From Edaphosphingomonas laterariae (GTDB taxonomy: Bacteria > Pseudomonadota > Alphaproteobacteria > Sphingomonadales > Sphingomonadaceae): a stretch of DNA of 64,000 nt. Where the stretch lies: the NCBI RefSeq assembly GCF_900188165.1, contig NZ_FZOS01000007.1:1-64000 (forward strand), given 5' to 3'. The notes below the pieces were generated by a model, which ran no database searches, was not told the DNA's origin, and saw nothing but the letters and a program-made list of their open reading frames with translations. How positions within the stretch are numbered: position 1 is the stretch's first letter; every line of letters starts with the position of its first letter. The translations under genes and the position numbers were made by a program. Positions 45,408 to 54,491 of the stretch are shown piece by piece.

Positions 45408-47110
45408 GCTTTCCCTTCCGCCGCGATCAGCCCCGGATGGCGGCTGTAGAGCCACTTCTGCTGCGCGATCGTCAGCAGGTTGGAGACGGTCCAGTAAAGC
45501 TGCAGGCCGGCCGCGAACGGCGCCATGATGAACATGAAGATCCACGGCATGATCGAGAAGACCTGCTGCTGGACCGGATCCATCGGGGCCGGGTTGAGCT
45601 TGAACTGCAGATACATGGTGATGCCGAGCAGGATCGGCAGCACGCCGATCGCCAGGAAGGCCGGCGGAGCGAAATCGAGCAGGCCGAACAGGTTGAGCGG
45701 CGTCATCGGATCGGGCGCCGACAGATCCTTGATCCACGCGACAAACGGCTGGTGACGCATTTCGATGGTCAGCATCAGCACCTTGTAGAGCGCGTAGAAG
45801 ATCGGGATCTGGAGCAGGATGGGCAGGCAGCCGGCGAGCGGGTTGACCTTTTCCTTCTGGTAAAGGGCCAGCAGCTCCTGCTGCATCTTCTGCTTGTCGT
45901 CCTTATAGCGCTCCTGGATTTCCTTCATCTTCGGCTGCACCGCGCGCATCGCCGCCATCGAGGCGAACTGCTTCTGCGCGATCGGGAACATCAGGCCGCG
46001 CACGATGCAGGTGAGCAGGATGATCGCCACGCCGAAATTGCCGGCCAGCTTGAACAGCCAGTCGAGCACATAGAAGATCGGCTTTTCGAACCAGATGAAC
46101 CAGCCCCAGTCGATCGCGCGGTCGAAATTCACGAAGCCCTGATGCTTCTTATAGGCATCGAGCACCGCGACTTCCTTGGCGCCGGCGAAGAAGTGCGACT
46201 TGGTGGTGATCGCCTTGCCCGGCTGGAGCACGACCGGCGCGGTCGAGAAATCGGCCTGGTAGCGATCCGTGCCGCCGCGACGGAAACCCGCCTCGAACGC
46301 CTTGGACTGATCGGGCGCGAGCGCCGTCAGCCAATATTTGTCGCCGAAGCCGAGCCAGCCGCCGGTGGAATTGAAACGGGGCGCTTCGCCTTCGTCGAGA
46401 TCCTTGAAGTTCACGCTATAGTTGGTCGAGCCGTTGAACGTGCCGATCGGCCCGGTGTGGATCGTCCAGCTATCCGGATCCTTGCTGTGGCCGGTGCGGC
46501 TGACCAGCGACCAGGGGCGGACGGCGATGGCGTTGGCCGAACCGTTGGCGACGCCCTGTTCGATCGTGAACAGGTAATTTTCATCGACCGAAAGTTTGAT
46601 GGTGAACAGCTGGCCGACATCGTTGCGCCAGCTGAGCGTGACCGGCTTGCCCGGGGCGAGCACGGTATCGCTGGTCTGCCACACGGTCTGATCGCTGGGC
46701 GCGGCCACGCCGTCACCCGAGAAGCCGAAGGCGGCGAAATAGCCGTCCACCGTGCCGCCCGGTGAGAGCAGGCGCACCGGCGGCGCGTTCTTGGCGATGG
46801 TTTCGCGATAGCTCACCATCACCAGATCGTCGATGCGGGCGCCCTTGAGGTTGATCGAGCCCTTGAGGCGCGGCGTATCGATCGCGACGCGGGGGCTTTC
46901 CTTCAACACCACCGCACGCGCGCGAATCGCCGCGGGGGCATCGGCCGCCGGGGTGGCGCCGGGAGCGGGCAGCGGCACCGACTTGCCGTCCACGATCTTC
47001 GTCGCGGGCGGATTCGCCGGCGGGAAGAAATGGTTCGCCACATATGGCCAGCCGAACAGCACCAGCAGCGACAATACGCACGCCAGCACCACGTTGCGCC
47101 AATTCTCCAC
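45404..47110 (-). CDS. yidC: Membrane protein insertase YidC
   Basis: The 568-residue insertase has an N-terminal transmembrane anchor, the large periplasmic domain (about 55-345) and the conserved five-helix core with the hydrophilic-groove Arg, the coiled-coil loop [20 protein letters not shown] and [20 protein letters not shown]. It inserts and folds inner-membrane proteins alone or with SecYEG. It is the fourth gene of rpmH-rnpA-yidD-yidC-engB. Confidence 0.97.
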   Translation of the reverse strand: MENWRNVVLACVLSLLVLFGWPYVANHFFPPANPPATKIVDGKSVPLPAPGATPAADAPAAIRARAVVLKESPRVAIDTPRLKGSINLKGARIDDLVMVSYRETIAKNAPPVRLLSPGGTVDGYFAAFGFSGDGVAAPSDQTVWQTSDTVLAPGKPVTLSWRNDVGQLFTIKLSVDENYLFTIEQGVANGSANAIAVRPWSLVSRTGHSKDPDSWTIHTGPIGTFNGSTNYSVNFKDLDEGEAPRFNSTGGWLGFGDKYWLTALAPDQSKAFEAGFRRGGTDRYQADFSTAPVVLQPGKAITTKSHFFAGAKEVAVLDAYKKHQGFVNFDRAIDWGWFIWFEKPIFYVLDWLFKLAGNFGVAIILLTCIVRGLMFPIAQKQFASMAAMRAVQPKMKEIQERYKDDKQKMQQELLALYQKEKVNPLAGCLPILLQIPIFYALYKVLMLTIEMRHQPFVAWIKDLSAPDPMTPLNLFGLLDFAPPAFLAIGVLPILLGITMYLQFKLNPAPMDPVQQQVFSIMPWIFMFIMAPFAAGLQLYWTVSNLLTIAQQKWLYSRHPGLIAAEGKA

Positions 47111-47127
47111 GGATCAAGCTCCTGAAT

Positions 47128-47340
47128 TCAAGGTACCGGGTCGATGCCAGATCCCCCCCAAGGGTGGCATCTGAGGATTCGTCTGGCCGCGAGCCAGCCA
47201 CCCTTCAGCGCCCCATAGCGCTGTAGAGCCTCGATCGCATAGGCCGAACATGAAGGATGATAGCGGCAGGAGGGCGGCAACACCGCCGAAGGGCCGTATT
47301 GCCAGCCCTTTGCCAGCAGAATGAGGATGCGCGCCATCAT
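47128..47340 (-). CDS. yidD: Membrane protein insertion efficiency factor YidD
   Basis: A 70-residue amphipathic protein with the family pattern [18 protein letters not shown] (here [12 protein letters not shown], the two Cys) and [15 protein letters not shown]. It sits between rnpA and yidC as usual. The first of two ATGs overlaps the rnpA stop (ATGA). Confidence 0.95.
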   Translation of the reverse strand: MMARILILLAKGWQYGPSAVLPPSCRYHPSCSAYAIEALQRYGALKGGWLAARRILRCHPWGGSGIDPVP

Positions 47341-47831
47341 CGGCGGGCCTTGGCCAGCGCCTTGGAAAGTTCGCGGCGCAGATCGGCAAAGGGGCGTTCG
47401 ATTCCGCCCGCGCGGCCGATCAATACATGATCGGCACCGGCGATGCCTTCGGCCGGCAGCAATTCCGCCGCAATCTCGCGAAAGCGACGCTTCATGCGGT
47501 TGCGGATGACGGCGCCGCCGATCTTCTTGGTGATCGTATAGCCAACGCGAATCGCATCCGATCCGTCGTTGCGCGGGCGCACGAGCAGCACGAAGCCCGG
47601 CATCGGAGCCCGCCGGCCGCTGTTCGCGGCCAGGAAGTCGGCGCGCCGGTTGAGCGTGATCAGCCCGGCGCGACCTGTCTTCTGTTGGCTCAGGCCGAGA
47701 GCGACTTGCGGCCGCGAGCGCGACGCGCCGCGAGCACCTTGCGGCCGCCCGGGGTCGCCGAACGCGAGCGGAAGCCGTGGCGACGCTTGCGCACAAGGTT
47801 GCTCGGCTGGAAGGTGCGCTTCATCGTTCAT
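47337..47831 (-). CDS. rnpA: Ribonuclease P protein component (with rpmH nested in its 5' part)
   Basis: The conserved RnpA part runs from [16 protein letters not shown] through the signature NRMKRRFRE (residues ~55-164). Between the rpmH stop and this part the frame has no ATG, GTG or TTG; the only standard start is ATG 47831, 7 bases before the rpmH ATG, which gives a 164-residue protein with rpmH wholly inside. This matches the arrangement described for Thermus. CTG 47693, overlapping the rpmH stop, is a possible non-standard start giving 118 residues. RnpA binds the RNase P RNA and helps trim tRNA 5' ends. Confidence 0.9.
   Translation of the reverse strand: MNDEAHLPAEQPCAQASPRLPLAFGDPGRPQGARGASRSRPQVALGLSQQKTGRAGLITLNRRADFLAANSGRRAPMPGFVLLVRPRNDGSDAIRVGYTITKKIGGAVIRNRMKRRFREIAAELLPAEGIAGADHVLIGRAGGIERPFADLRRELSKALAKARR
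47690..47824 (-). CDS. rpmH: 50S ribosomal protein L34
   Basis: The 44-residue protein is a textbook L34: [18 protein letters not shown] to a basic [17 protein letters not shown] tail. AGGGA lies 7 bases before its ATG, ideal for initiation. The whole gene lies within the rnpA frame (different phase). A TTGACT-N17-TATCCG promoter and a terminator-like hairpin precede it. Confidence 0.98.
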   Translation of the reverse strand: MKRTFQPSNLVRKRRHGFRSRSATPGGRKVLAARRARGRKSLSA

Positions 47832-47853
47832 TCCCTATCATCGAAACTGAAAA

Positions 47854-47874
47854 GGGCCGCCCAAGGGACGGCCT
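47854..47874 (-). promoter_or_regulatory. Terminator-like hairpin in the rpmH leader
   Basis: In transcript sense GGCCGTCC-ctt-GGGCGGCC is followed by CTTTTC, 23 bases before the rnpA/rpmH starts and just downstream of the promoter. No plus-strand gene ends here, so it is more likely an attenuator or ribosomal-protein binding site than a terminator of another unit. Confidence 0.5.
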
Positions 47875-47886
47875 CTGTCGGTGGCG

Positions 47887-47915
47887 CGGATAGGCAGGTG
47901 GCGCGCGAAAGTCAA
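47887..47915 (-). promoter_or_regulatory. Promoter of rpmH-rnpA-yidD-yidC-engB
   Basis: On the minus strand TTGACT (47915-47910), a 17-base spacer and TATCCG (47892-47887) form a good sigma70 promoter. TATCC -10 boxes also appear before the TetR-controlled hydrolase gene. Confidence 0.7.
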
Positions 47916-47949
47916 TGCGTTTCGAGTCTGTCGCATGGGGCCTACGCGG

Positions 47950-48258
47950 TCAATCGTGGACGGCGGCCTTGCCCTTGGCGATGGCATCGCGCCGCTTCGC
48001 GCTCCGCCGGCGCAGGCCCCAGTCGGTCCAGGCGCCCTGTTTCGGCCAGCGCTTCTTGAAGGCGACATAACGCTTCTTAGCCCAGAGCGAATTCTTGAGC
48101 GCCATGCCCGCGCCGATCGCGAACACCAGCACGCCGCCCGGGCCGGGCAACAGCCCGACGACCGGCGCCATCAGCACCAGGGCGCACCCGATCACGAACA
48201 GGGTGAGCCGCACATGCTCGTTGCGGCCGAGCGCCTTCCAGCGGCGGACGATATCCAT
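47950..48258 (-). CDS. Small membrane protein with PGPGG motif
   Basis: The 102-residue protein has two close transmembrane helices (about 20-52) split by LLPGPGG, as in the PGPGW putative transmembrane family, then a basic tail (KKRYVAFKKRWPKQG ... RRRSAKRRDA). The function is unknown. It is divergent from comM and upstream of the rpmH promoter. Confidence 0.7.
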   Translation of the reverse strand: MDIVRRWKALGRNEHVRLTLFVIGCALVLMAPVVGLLPGPGGVLVFAIGAGMALKNSLWAKKRYVAFKKRWPKQGAWTDWGLRRRSAKRRDAIAKGKAAVHD

Positions 48259-48400
48259 GTCCCCAAGGTGGGGAGCGATGATGACAGTCGCAAGGCGAGG
48301 GACGCCGCGGTTCGACGAAATGGCGGCCCCGCCCGACGGAATGTGGCGGCTTTTCGCTAAGTGTCTGTGCCGTCTCGACTCGGAGCAAGAAGCCTGTTTA

Positions 48401-48415
48401 GAACATGGCGCGAAC
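48401..48415 (+). promoter_or_regulatory. LexA (SOS) box before comM
   Basis: GAAC-atggcgc-GAAC fits the alphaproteobacterial LexA box (GAAC-N7-GAAC) and is followed by ATA. It ends 24 bases before the comM start codon. Confidence 0.65.
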
Positions 48416-48439
48416 ATAGGGGCGGCACGGGGGTGTCCG

Positions 48440-49948
48440 ATGGTGGCGCATGTCGCGACGGTGGCCTTTCTGGGGCTGGAGGCGCGCGCGGTTGAGGTGC
48501 AGGTGCAGGTGGGGCCGGGGGTTCCCGCCTTCGTGGTCGTCGGCCTGCCGGACAAGGCGGTCGCCGAAAGCCGCGAACGGGTGCGCGCGGCGCTGTCCGC
48601 GATCGGGCTGGCGCTGCCGCCCCGGCGGATCACCGTCAATCTTTCGCCCGCCGATCTGCCCAAGGAAGGATCGCATTATGATCTGCCGATCGCGCTCGGC
48701 CTGCTCGGCGCGATGGGGGTGGTGGATGCCGAGACGCTGGCCTCCTTTCTGGTGGTGGGCGAACTGGGCCTTGACGGGCGGGTCGCGCCGTCGCCGGGCG
48801 TGCTGCTCGCCGCGCTCCACGCCTCGTCGCGCGATCTCGGGCTGATCTGCCCGGCGGCGCAGGGGCCGGAAGCCGCCTGGGCGGGGACGATCGAGGTGAT
48901 CGGCGCGCCCGACCTGCTGGCGCTGCTCAACCATTTCAAGGGGCATCAGCAGATATCGCCGCCGGTGCCGGGCGTAGCCGAAGCGCCTGTTGGCGGCCCC
49001 GATCTGCGGCAGGTGAAGGGGCAGGAAACCGCCAAGCGCGCGCTGGAGATCGCGGCGGCCGGCGGGCATAATCTGTTGATGAGCGGCCCGCCGGGTTCGG
49101 GCAAATCGCTGATGGCGTCCTGCCTGCCGGGCATATTGCCCGAACTGACCCCGCCCGAGGCGCTGGAAGTGTCGATGGTGGCCAGCGTGGCGGGCGAACT
49201 GCGCGAGGGGCGGCTGATCCGCCAACGGCCCTATCGCAGCCCGCATCATTCCGCGTCGATGGCGGCGCTGGTCGGCGGCGGGCTGCGCGTGCGGCCGGGC
49301 GAGGTGAGCTTGGCGCATCTGGGCGTATTGTTCCTCGACGAACTGCCCGAATTTCAGCGCGCGGTGCTCGATTCGCTGCGCCAGCCGCTGGAAACCGGCA
49401 CCGTATCGGTCGCGCGGGCCAATGCGCATGTCAGCTTTCCGGCGCGCGTGCAGTTGATCGCGGCGATGAACCCCTGCCGCTGCGGCCATCTCGGCGATGC
49501 CGCGCTCGCCTGCGCGCGGGCGCCGCGCTGCGCCGCCGATTATCAGGCCAAGCTGTCCGGCCCGTTGATTGATCGCATCGACCTGCATGTGGAGGTCGCG
49601 GCGGTCAGCGCGGCCGATCTCGTCCTGCCGCCGCCGGCGGAGGGTTCGGCTGAGGTGGCGGCCCGCGTTGCCGCCGCGCGCCAGGTGCAAACGGCGCGCT
49701 ATGCCGGCCATGACGTTCGCACCAATGCCGAGGCGGATGGCGAACTGCTCGATCGCGTGGCCGCGCCCGACGATGCCGGGCGCAAGCTGCTGGCGCAGGC
49801 GGCCGAAGCGATGCGCCTGTCCGCGCGCGGCTATCATCGGGTGCTGCGCGTGGCGCGCACGGTGGCGGATCTGGCGGGGAGCGACGGGGTAGGGCGTGTC
49901 CATATCGCCGAGGCACTGAGCTATCGCCGGCGCGCGCCGGCCAGCTAG
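48440..49948 (+). CDS. comM: YifB/ComM-family Mg-chelatase-like AAA ATPase
   Basis: The 502-residue protein has the N-terminal Lon-like ChlI domain (about 1-120: VVVGLPDKAVAESRERVRAA), the AAA+ domain with GPPGSGKSLMASCLPGI (Walker A), LFLDELPEF (Walker B) and a cysteine cluster CRCGHLG...CARAPRC, and a C-terminal helical domain. ComM is a DNA helicase that promotes branch migration during natural transformation and repair. A LexA box lies 24 bases upstream. Confidence 0.93.
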   Translation: MVAHVATVAFLGLEARAVEVQVQVGPGVPAFVVVGLPDKAVAESRERVRAALSAIGLALPPRRITVNLSPADLPKEGSHYDLPIALGLLGAMGVVDAETLASFLVVGELGLDGRVAPSPGVLLAALHASSRDLGLICPAAQGPEAAWAGTIEVIGAPDLLALLNHFKGHQQISPPVPGVAEAPVGGPDLRQVKGQETAKRALEIAAAGGHNLLMSGPPGSGKSLMASCLPGILPELTPPEALEVSMVASVAGELREGRLIRQRPYRSPHHSASMAALVGGGLRVRPGEVSLAHLGVLFLDELPEFQRAVLDSLRQPLETGTVSVARANAHVSFPARVQLIAAMNPCRCGHLGDAALACARAPRCAADYQAKLSGPLIDRIDLHVEVAAVSAADLVLPPPAEGSAEVAARVAAARQVQTARYAGHDVRTNAEADGELLDRVAAPDDAGRKLLAQAAEAMRLSARGYHRVLRVARTVADLAGSDGVGRVHIAEALSYRRRAPAS

Positions 49949-50090
49949 GCGGGCCGGCCGTGATGCGGCCGGGGGCCGAATCCGTCTCGAATCGGCCCTA
50001 TTTCCGCAGGCGCAACATTAGGATAGGCTGCATGCGGGCCCGCGCCGACCAGATCACGCGAAAGATGCGCGGGTGAACAGGAGGGCAATC

Positions 50091-50531
50091 ATGGAATGGA
50101 TGCTTCTGCCGCTCAAGCGCTATGCCCAGTTTTCCGGCCGATCGCGCCGGAAGGAATATTGGATGTTCGTGTTGCTGGTGTTCATCATCTACGTGATCGC
50201 GATGTTCCTCGATTCCATGCTCGGCTTCGGCACGACCAGCCGTTACGCCGATCTAAGCGATACGAGCGCCGCCGTGGGGTTCAATTCGCAAGGCGGGATA
50301 TTGACGGCGATCGCGATGCTGGCGCTGTTCCTGCCGTCGCTGGCCGTGGGGGTGCGGCGGCTGCACGACACCGATCGTTCGGGCTGGTGGATCCTGATCG
50401 GGCTGGTGCCGATCATCGGCACGATCGTGCTGCTGGTCTTCTATTGCACCGATGGCACCAAGGGGCCGAACCGTTTCGGGCCGGACCCGAAGGGCGACAC
50501 GCCGGCCGAACTGGCGGAAAAGTTCAGCTGA
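50091..50531 (+). CDS. DUF805 membrane protein
   Basis: The 146-residue protein has the DUF805 pattern: RYAQFSGRSRRKEYWMF at the start, four transmembrane helices and VGVRRLHDTDRSGWW in the third-fourth loop. ATG 50091 has GGAGGG 7 bases upstream. The function of the family is unknown. Confidence 0.88.
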   Translation: MEWMLLPLKRYAQFSGRSRRKEYWMFVLLVFIIYVIAMFLDSMLGFGTTSRYADLSDTSAAVGFNSQGGILTAIAMLALFLPSLAVGVRRLHDTDRSGWWILIGLVPIIGTIVLLVFYCTDGTKGPNRFGPDPKGDTPAELAEKFS

Positions 50532-50553
50532 CCGGCTGACCGGCGGGGCGCGA

Positions 50554-51012
50554 TCAGCGCGTCAAGGCGTCGATCGCGCCCTGCAGGATATAGGCCGCCG
50601 CCATCTTGTCGACCAGTTCGGCGCGGCGCGCGCGGCTGGCATCGGCTTCCAGCAATGTGCGGGTGACGGCGGCTGTCGACCAGCGTTCGTCCCACAGCAG
50701 CACGGGCAGGCCGAGCGGTTCGAGATTGCGACAGAAGGCGCGGACCGACTGGGTGCGCGGGCTATCACTGCCGTCCATGTTGAGCGGCAGGCCGACGACC
50801 ACGCCGCGCACCGACTGTGCTTCGAAAAGCTGGCGGAGCCGCGCGAGATCGACCGAGAATTTGCGCCGCTCGATCAGTTCGGCGGGGCTGGCGATCGTCC
50901 ACATCGCATCGCACAGGGCGACGCCGATCGTCTTGGTGCCGACATCGAGCCCGGCCAGCCGGCCGCCTTCGGGAAAGGCGTCGCGATAATCGAGGATGCT
51001 CTGCGTGATCAT
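50554..51012 (-). CDS. ruvX: Holliday junction resolvase-like RuvX (YqgF)
   Basis: The 152-residue RNase H-fold nuclease has [17 protein letters not shown] (catalytic Asp), [11 protein letters not shown] and [12 protein letters not shown] with the second and later acids near the C-terminus ([12 protein letters not shown]). YqgF works in pre-16S rRNA 5' processing and possibly in Holliday-junction resolution. It overlaps the following gene by 4 bases. Confidence 0.92.
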   Translation of the reverse strand: MITQSILDYRDAFPEGGRLAGLDVGTKTIGVALCDAMWTIASPAELIERRKFSVDLARLRQLFEAQSVRGVVVGLPLNMDGSDSPRTQSVRAFCRNLEPLGLPVLLWDERWSTAAVTRTLLEADASRARRAELVDKMAAAYILQGAIDALTR

Positions 51013-52151
51013 CGGGCCATGAACGCCTTGGCGCGGGCTTCGGCGTCGGCGCGGATATTGGCCCAGAACAACGCATAATCGAACACATGGAAATTGCCGC
51101 CGGGCAGCACATAGCCGCCATAGCCCTTGGGCGCGACGCCGATCATCAAAAAGCCCGATGCATCGCAGCGCGCGGGCACCAGCCCAGGCTTCAATTCGGC
51201 ATTCTGCATCCGGGCATCGGGCACCAGGGCGCCGAGATTGGCGCCCGGCAGCGCGGCGGTGGCGGGCGCGCCGGTGATCGGGTTGGTGCACAGCATCGGC
51301 GTGCCCTTGCGCGCGGCGCCGGTAAGCCCGTGGGTCGCCGCATAGATATCGGTGATGAGATGGGTGTCGGCCGGTTCGGCGAAGCTCTGCCACGAAAGCA
51401 CGCAACCCGGCTCGTTCGGGCCGGTGCAGGCGGGCAGGCCCATCGCCGGCAGATCGGCCGTCTGCGATACCGGCCAGCCGACCACATAGGCTGCGACGAT
51501 GCGGTGCGCGACGGGCTTGCCGGCCACCCGTTCCGCCATCAGCCGCATCAGGTGCAGCGCACCCTGGCTGTGCCCGGCCAGCAGGATCGGCCGCGATTGC
51601 GGGATCTGCGCCAGGAAGGCATCGAAGGCGCGGGCGACATCCTGATAGGCGAAGTCGATCGCGGCGGTGGCGTTGGCGTCCGCCGTCAGGAACGCGCCGA
51701 GCGTCGCCTGCCGGTAACGCGGCGCCCAGATCGCGCCCATGCCGTTGAACGCGCTGGCCTGCGACGACGCGAACAGGCGCAGCTTTTCATTGGCTTCGGC
51801 ATCGTCCAGCGGGGCGTTCCAGCGGTCGCTCTTCAAATAGCTGGTCGGCGGCACATAGAAGACCGCGACATCGGGCCGCTCCGCGCGGGCAAAGCCGGGC
51901 GCCACGAAGCGCGACGGATCGTCGGGCAGGTCCGGCCGGGCGAGCCAGGCGGCGGCCCCGGCATAATCGGGCGCGGTGGCATCGGCGAGCGGGGCGAAGG
52001 GTGCCGAGGGCACGAAGGCCGCGCGCAGCAGGCGATCCTGAAACAGATTCCAGCCGATACCGGCGGCCAATAACAGCACGATCACACCCGCGATGACATA
52101 AAGGAAACGGCGTGCGGGCAATGTCGTAGCTCCATTTGTGCAGTGCAACAT
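51009..52151 (-). CDS. DUF3089 alpha/beta hydrolase-like protein
   Basis: The 380-residue protein has one N-terminal membrane helix (about 17-36), then a DUF3089 domain with [13 protein letters not shown] (nucleophile elbow, Ser) and a late His in [10 protein letters not shown]. Two disulphide-like cysteine pairs (CTGPNEPGC) suggest a periplasmic location. It may be a lipase/esterase or peptidase; the substrate is unknown. The gene order here is DUF3089 then ruvX: on the minus strand DUF3089 is first and its TGA overlaps the ruvX ATG. Confidence 0.85.
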   Translation of the reverse strand: MLHCTNGATTLPARRFLYVIAGVIVLLLAAGIGWNLFQDRLLRAAFVPSAPFAPLADATAPDYAGAAAWLARPDLPDDPSRFVAPGFARAERPDVAVFYVPPTSYLKSDRWNAPLDDAEANEKLRLFASSQASAFNGMGAIWAPRYRQATLGAFLTADANATAAIDFAYQDVARAFDAFLAQIPQSRPILLAGHSQGALHLMRLMAERVAGKPVAHRIVAAYVVGWPVSQTADLPAMGLPACTGPNEPGCVLSWQSFAEPADTHLITDIYAATHGLTGAARKGTPMLCTNPITGAPATAALPGANLGALVPDARMQNAELKPGLVPARCDASGFLMIGVAPKGYGGYVLPGGNFHVFDYALFWANIRADAEARAKAFMAR

Positions 52152-52295
52152 GAAAATTTGCACGCTGGAAAATTGCAATCGCGGGCGTGCGTAGCGGGCA
52201 ATCGCGGGCAAAGACAAGTTTGCCGATGGCGGAAGGGATCGCATTCCATGGCGATCGCGCTAATCTCCCGCCCGATCAGACGGTAGGGGCCGGGC

Positions 52296-54035
52296 ATGGA
52301 GAAGGTGGACGAGACGCCGGCATGGCCGGAACGGGCCTGGGCGCTGGCCGCGCTGGGCGGGGCCATCGGCCTTGCCATCCACGGGCTGACCGATGTGCCC
52401 GATCGCTATCGCATGACGGACGATGCCGTGCGGCTGGCGGCGGCCACCTTCCTGGGCATGGCCGGCATCGCCTTCGCGCTGACGCTGGAACGGGTGCGGG
52501 CAAGCTGGTCGGCCGGGTTCGCGGTCCTTGCCGGGCTTGTCGTCGCGTCGGCGATCTACTGGAATGGCGGTCCGGGGCGCTGGGATGCCAATGATGGCTG
52601 GCGCTTCTTCTGCGGCGTGCTGGCGATCGGAATCGCCGCGCCGCTGTTCCAGACGATGCGGGATGAAGGGCGCCGCACATTGCCCTATCGCGTCGTCCAC
52701 AGCCACGCCTGGAACAATGTGGTGCTGGGCGGCCTTGCGCTGATCTTCGTCGGCGTCACCTGGCTGCTGGCGTTCCTGTTGAGCGAATTGTTCCAGCTGA
52801 TCGGCATCAAGCTGCTGCGCGACCTGATCAACAAGGAGTGGTTCGGCTGGATGCTGAGCGGGGTCGCGCTCGGCGCAGCGATCGGATTGCTGCGCGATCA
52901 GGATCGCATCGTCCACATGTTCCAGCGGGTCGTGATCGTCGTGCTTTCGGTGCTGGCGCCGGTGCTGGGCGCGGGGCTGGTGATCTTCCTGATCGCGACG
53001 ATCTTCACCGGGCTGAAGCCCTTGTGGGAGGCGACGCGGGAAACGACGCCGATCCTGCTGAGCTGCTTCGCCGGCGCCTTCATCCTCGCCAATGACGTGA
53101 TCGGCGACGGGCCGGAGGATGAGGCGAAGAACCCGCTGCTGCGCTGGGCGGGCGTCGCGCTGGCGGCGGTGATGCTGCCGCTGGCCGCGATCGCGGCGAT
53201 CTCCACGGGGCTTCGGCTCGATCAATATGGCCTGACGCCGAGCCGGCTGTGGGCGCTGACCTTCATCATCGTCACCTGCGCCATCGGCGTCGCTTATTGG
53301 GTGGCGCTGATCCGCAGGCGGCTGAACTGGGCAGACGCGGCGCGGCCGGCGAATATCCGTCTCGCCATCGGCCTGTGCGCGCTGATGCTGCTGCTGTCGA
53401 CGCCGCTGGTGAATTTCGGCACGCTTTCGGTGCGCAGCCAAGTGGTGCGGCTGGAAGCGGGCAAGCTGAAGCCGGAGCGGTTCGACTGGGCGGCGCTCGC
53501 CTTCGATTTCGGGCCGCAGGGGCGCAAGGCGGTGGAGCGGCTGGCGAAATCACCGAACGCGACGATCAGGGCGGAGGCGGTGAAGGCGCTGGCGGCGAAG
53601 GATCGGTGGGAACTGGCTGGCCGCGATCGCCACCCGGATGCCGACGCGGTCTTTGCGGAGCGTGTGAAGGTGGTGCCGTCGCCTGTGCCGCTGCCGGGGC
53701 AGCTTGTCGCTGCGGCGGTACGCGAATTTCGCGGTTGCGGGCGCAAGGACACGCCGAGCCGGTGCATCATTCGCTACGTGCCCGGCGCGGATGATGCGGT
53801 GCTCGTCCACTGGTGGGGCGAATGCGATACGTGCCGCGCGGAGCCGCGCCTGATGGTGCGGACGCCGCAGGGGGATTGGGCCCGCGCCTTCGATCGCACT
53901 GAAGCCACGAAGCCGGATGCCGCGGAGATCGCGATCCAGCGCGCGGCTGCCGAACGCGGCGAGATCGAGGTGCGCGAGGTGAAGCGCCGGCAGGTTTTCG
54001 TAGGCGGCAAGCCGGTGGGGGACGTGTTCGAATAG
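52296..54035 (+). CDS. DUF4153 membrane protein with C-terminal soluble domain
   Basis: The 579-residue protein has about 12 transmembrane helices in the first 390 residues, with DUF4153 features, then a ~180-residue soluble domain (about 400-579) with repeats of ALAAK-type helix and a cysteine set (GCGRKDTPSRC, ECDTCRAEP). The cysteines suggest an oxidised periplasmic domain. I know no function for this family. ATG 52296 is the first in-frame Met. Confidence 0.75.
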   Translation: MEKVDETPAWPERAWALAALGGAIGLAIHGLTDVPDRYRMTDDAVRLAAATFLGMAGIAFALTLERVRASWSAGFAVLAGLVVASAIYWNGGPGRWDANDGWRFFCGVLAIGIAAPLFQTMRDEGRRTLPYRVVHSHAWNNVVLGGLALIFVGVTWLLAFLLSELFQLIGIKLLRDLINKEWFGWMLSGVALGAAIGLLRDQDRIVHMFQRVVIVVLSVLAPVLGAGLVIFLIATIFTGLKPLWEATRETTPILLSCFAGAFILANDVIGDGPEDEAKNPLLRWAGVALAAVMLPLAAIAAISTGLRLDQYGLTPSRLWALTFIIVTCAIGVAYWVALIRRRLNWADAARPANIRLAIGLCALMLLLSTPLVNFGTLSVRSQVVRLEAGKLKPERFDWAALAFDFGPQGRKAVERLAKSPNATIRAEAVKALAAKDRWELAGRDRHPDADAVFAERVKVVPSPVPLPGQLVAAAVREFRGCGRKDTPSRCIIRYVPGADDAVLVHWWGECDTCRAEPRLMVRTPQGDWARAFDRTEATKPDAAEIAIQRAAAERGEIEVREVKRRQVFVGGKPVGDVFE

Positions 54036-54049
54036 CTTCGGGCCCTTAT

Positions 54050-54143
54050 CGTCATCCCAGCGAAGGCGGGGGGCCACAACCTCCGCAGTTGCGGGCCTTC
54101 CGCTACTTTGCGTGCATGGATTGGCGCCTTCGCGGGAATGACG
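54050..54143. repeat. Long-arm extragenic palindrome before gatC
   Basis: Arms of 19 bases (CGTCATcCCaGCGAAGGCG at 54050-54068 and its near-complement at 54125-54143, two mismatches) flank 56 bases. The same kind of element (GTCATTCCCGCGAAGGCGG core) is dispersed in many sphingomonad genomes (from memory). Confidence 0.7.
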
Positions 54144-54203
54144 ATGGGGTTTGTGGCCGCTCTCCGCTTGATGCCGGCCGCCATGCCCGCTATCCGCGCG
54201 GGC

Positions 54204-54491
54204 ATGTCTGTCGATGCCACAACCGTCCGCAAGATCGCGAGTCTCGCCCGGATCGCCGTATCCGATGCTGAGGTCGACGCGATGGTGCCCGAGCTCAACA
54301 ATATCCTTGGCTGGATCGAGCAGCTGGGCGAGGTCGATACCGATGGGGTCGCCCCGCTCGCGGCCGTCATCCCCAACCATCTGCGCCTGCGCGATGATGT
54401 CGTCACCGACGGCAATATCCGTGACCAGGTTCTCAAGAATGCGCCGCAGGCCGAACATGGCTTCTTCGCGGTGCCGAAGGTGATCGAATAG
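54204..54491 (+). CDS. gatC: Asp-tRNA(Asn)/Glu-tRNA(Gln) amidotransferase subunit C
   Basis: The 95-residue protein starts [20 protein letters not shown] and ends with the [18 protein letters not shown] segment that wraps around GatA. The frame runs 32 codons further up through a palindromic repeat, but that part is not GatC-like. Its stop shares the G with the gatA GTG start. Confidence 0.95.
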   Translation: MSVDATTVRKIASLARIAVSDAEVDAMVPELNNILGWIEQLGEVDTDGVAPLAAVIPNHLRLRDDVVTDGNIRDQVLKNAPQAEHGFFAVPKVIE

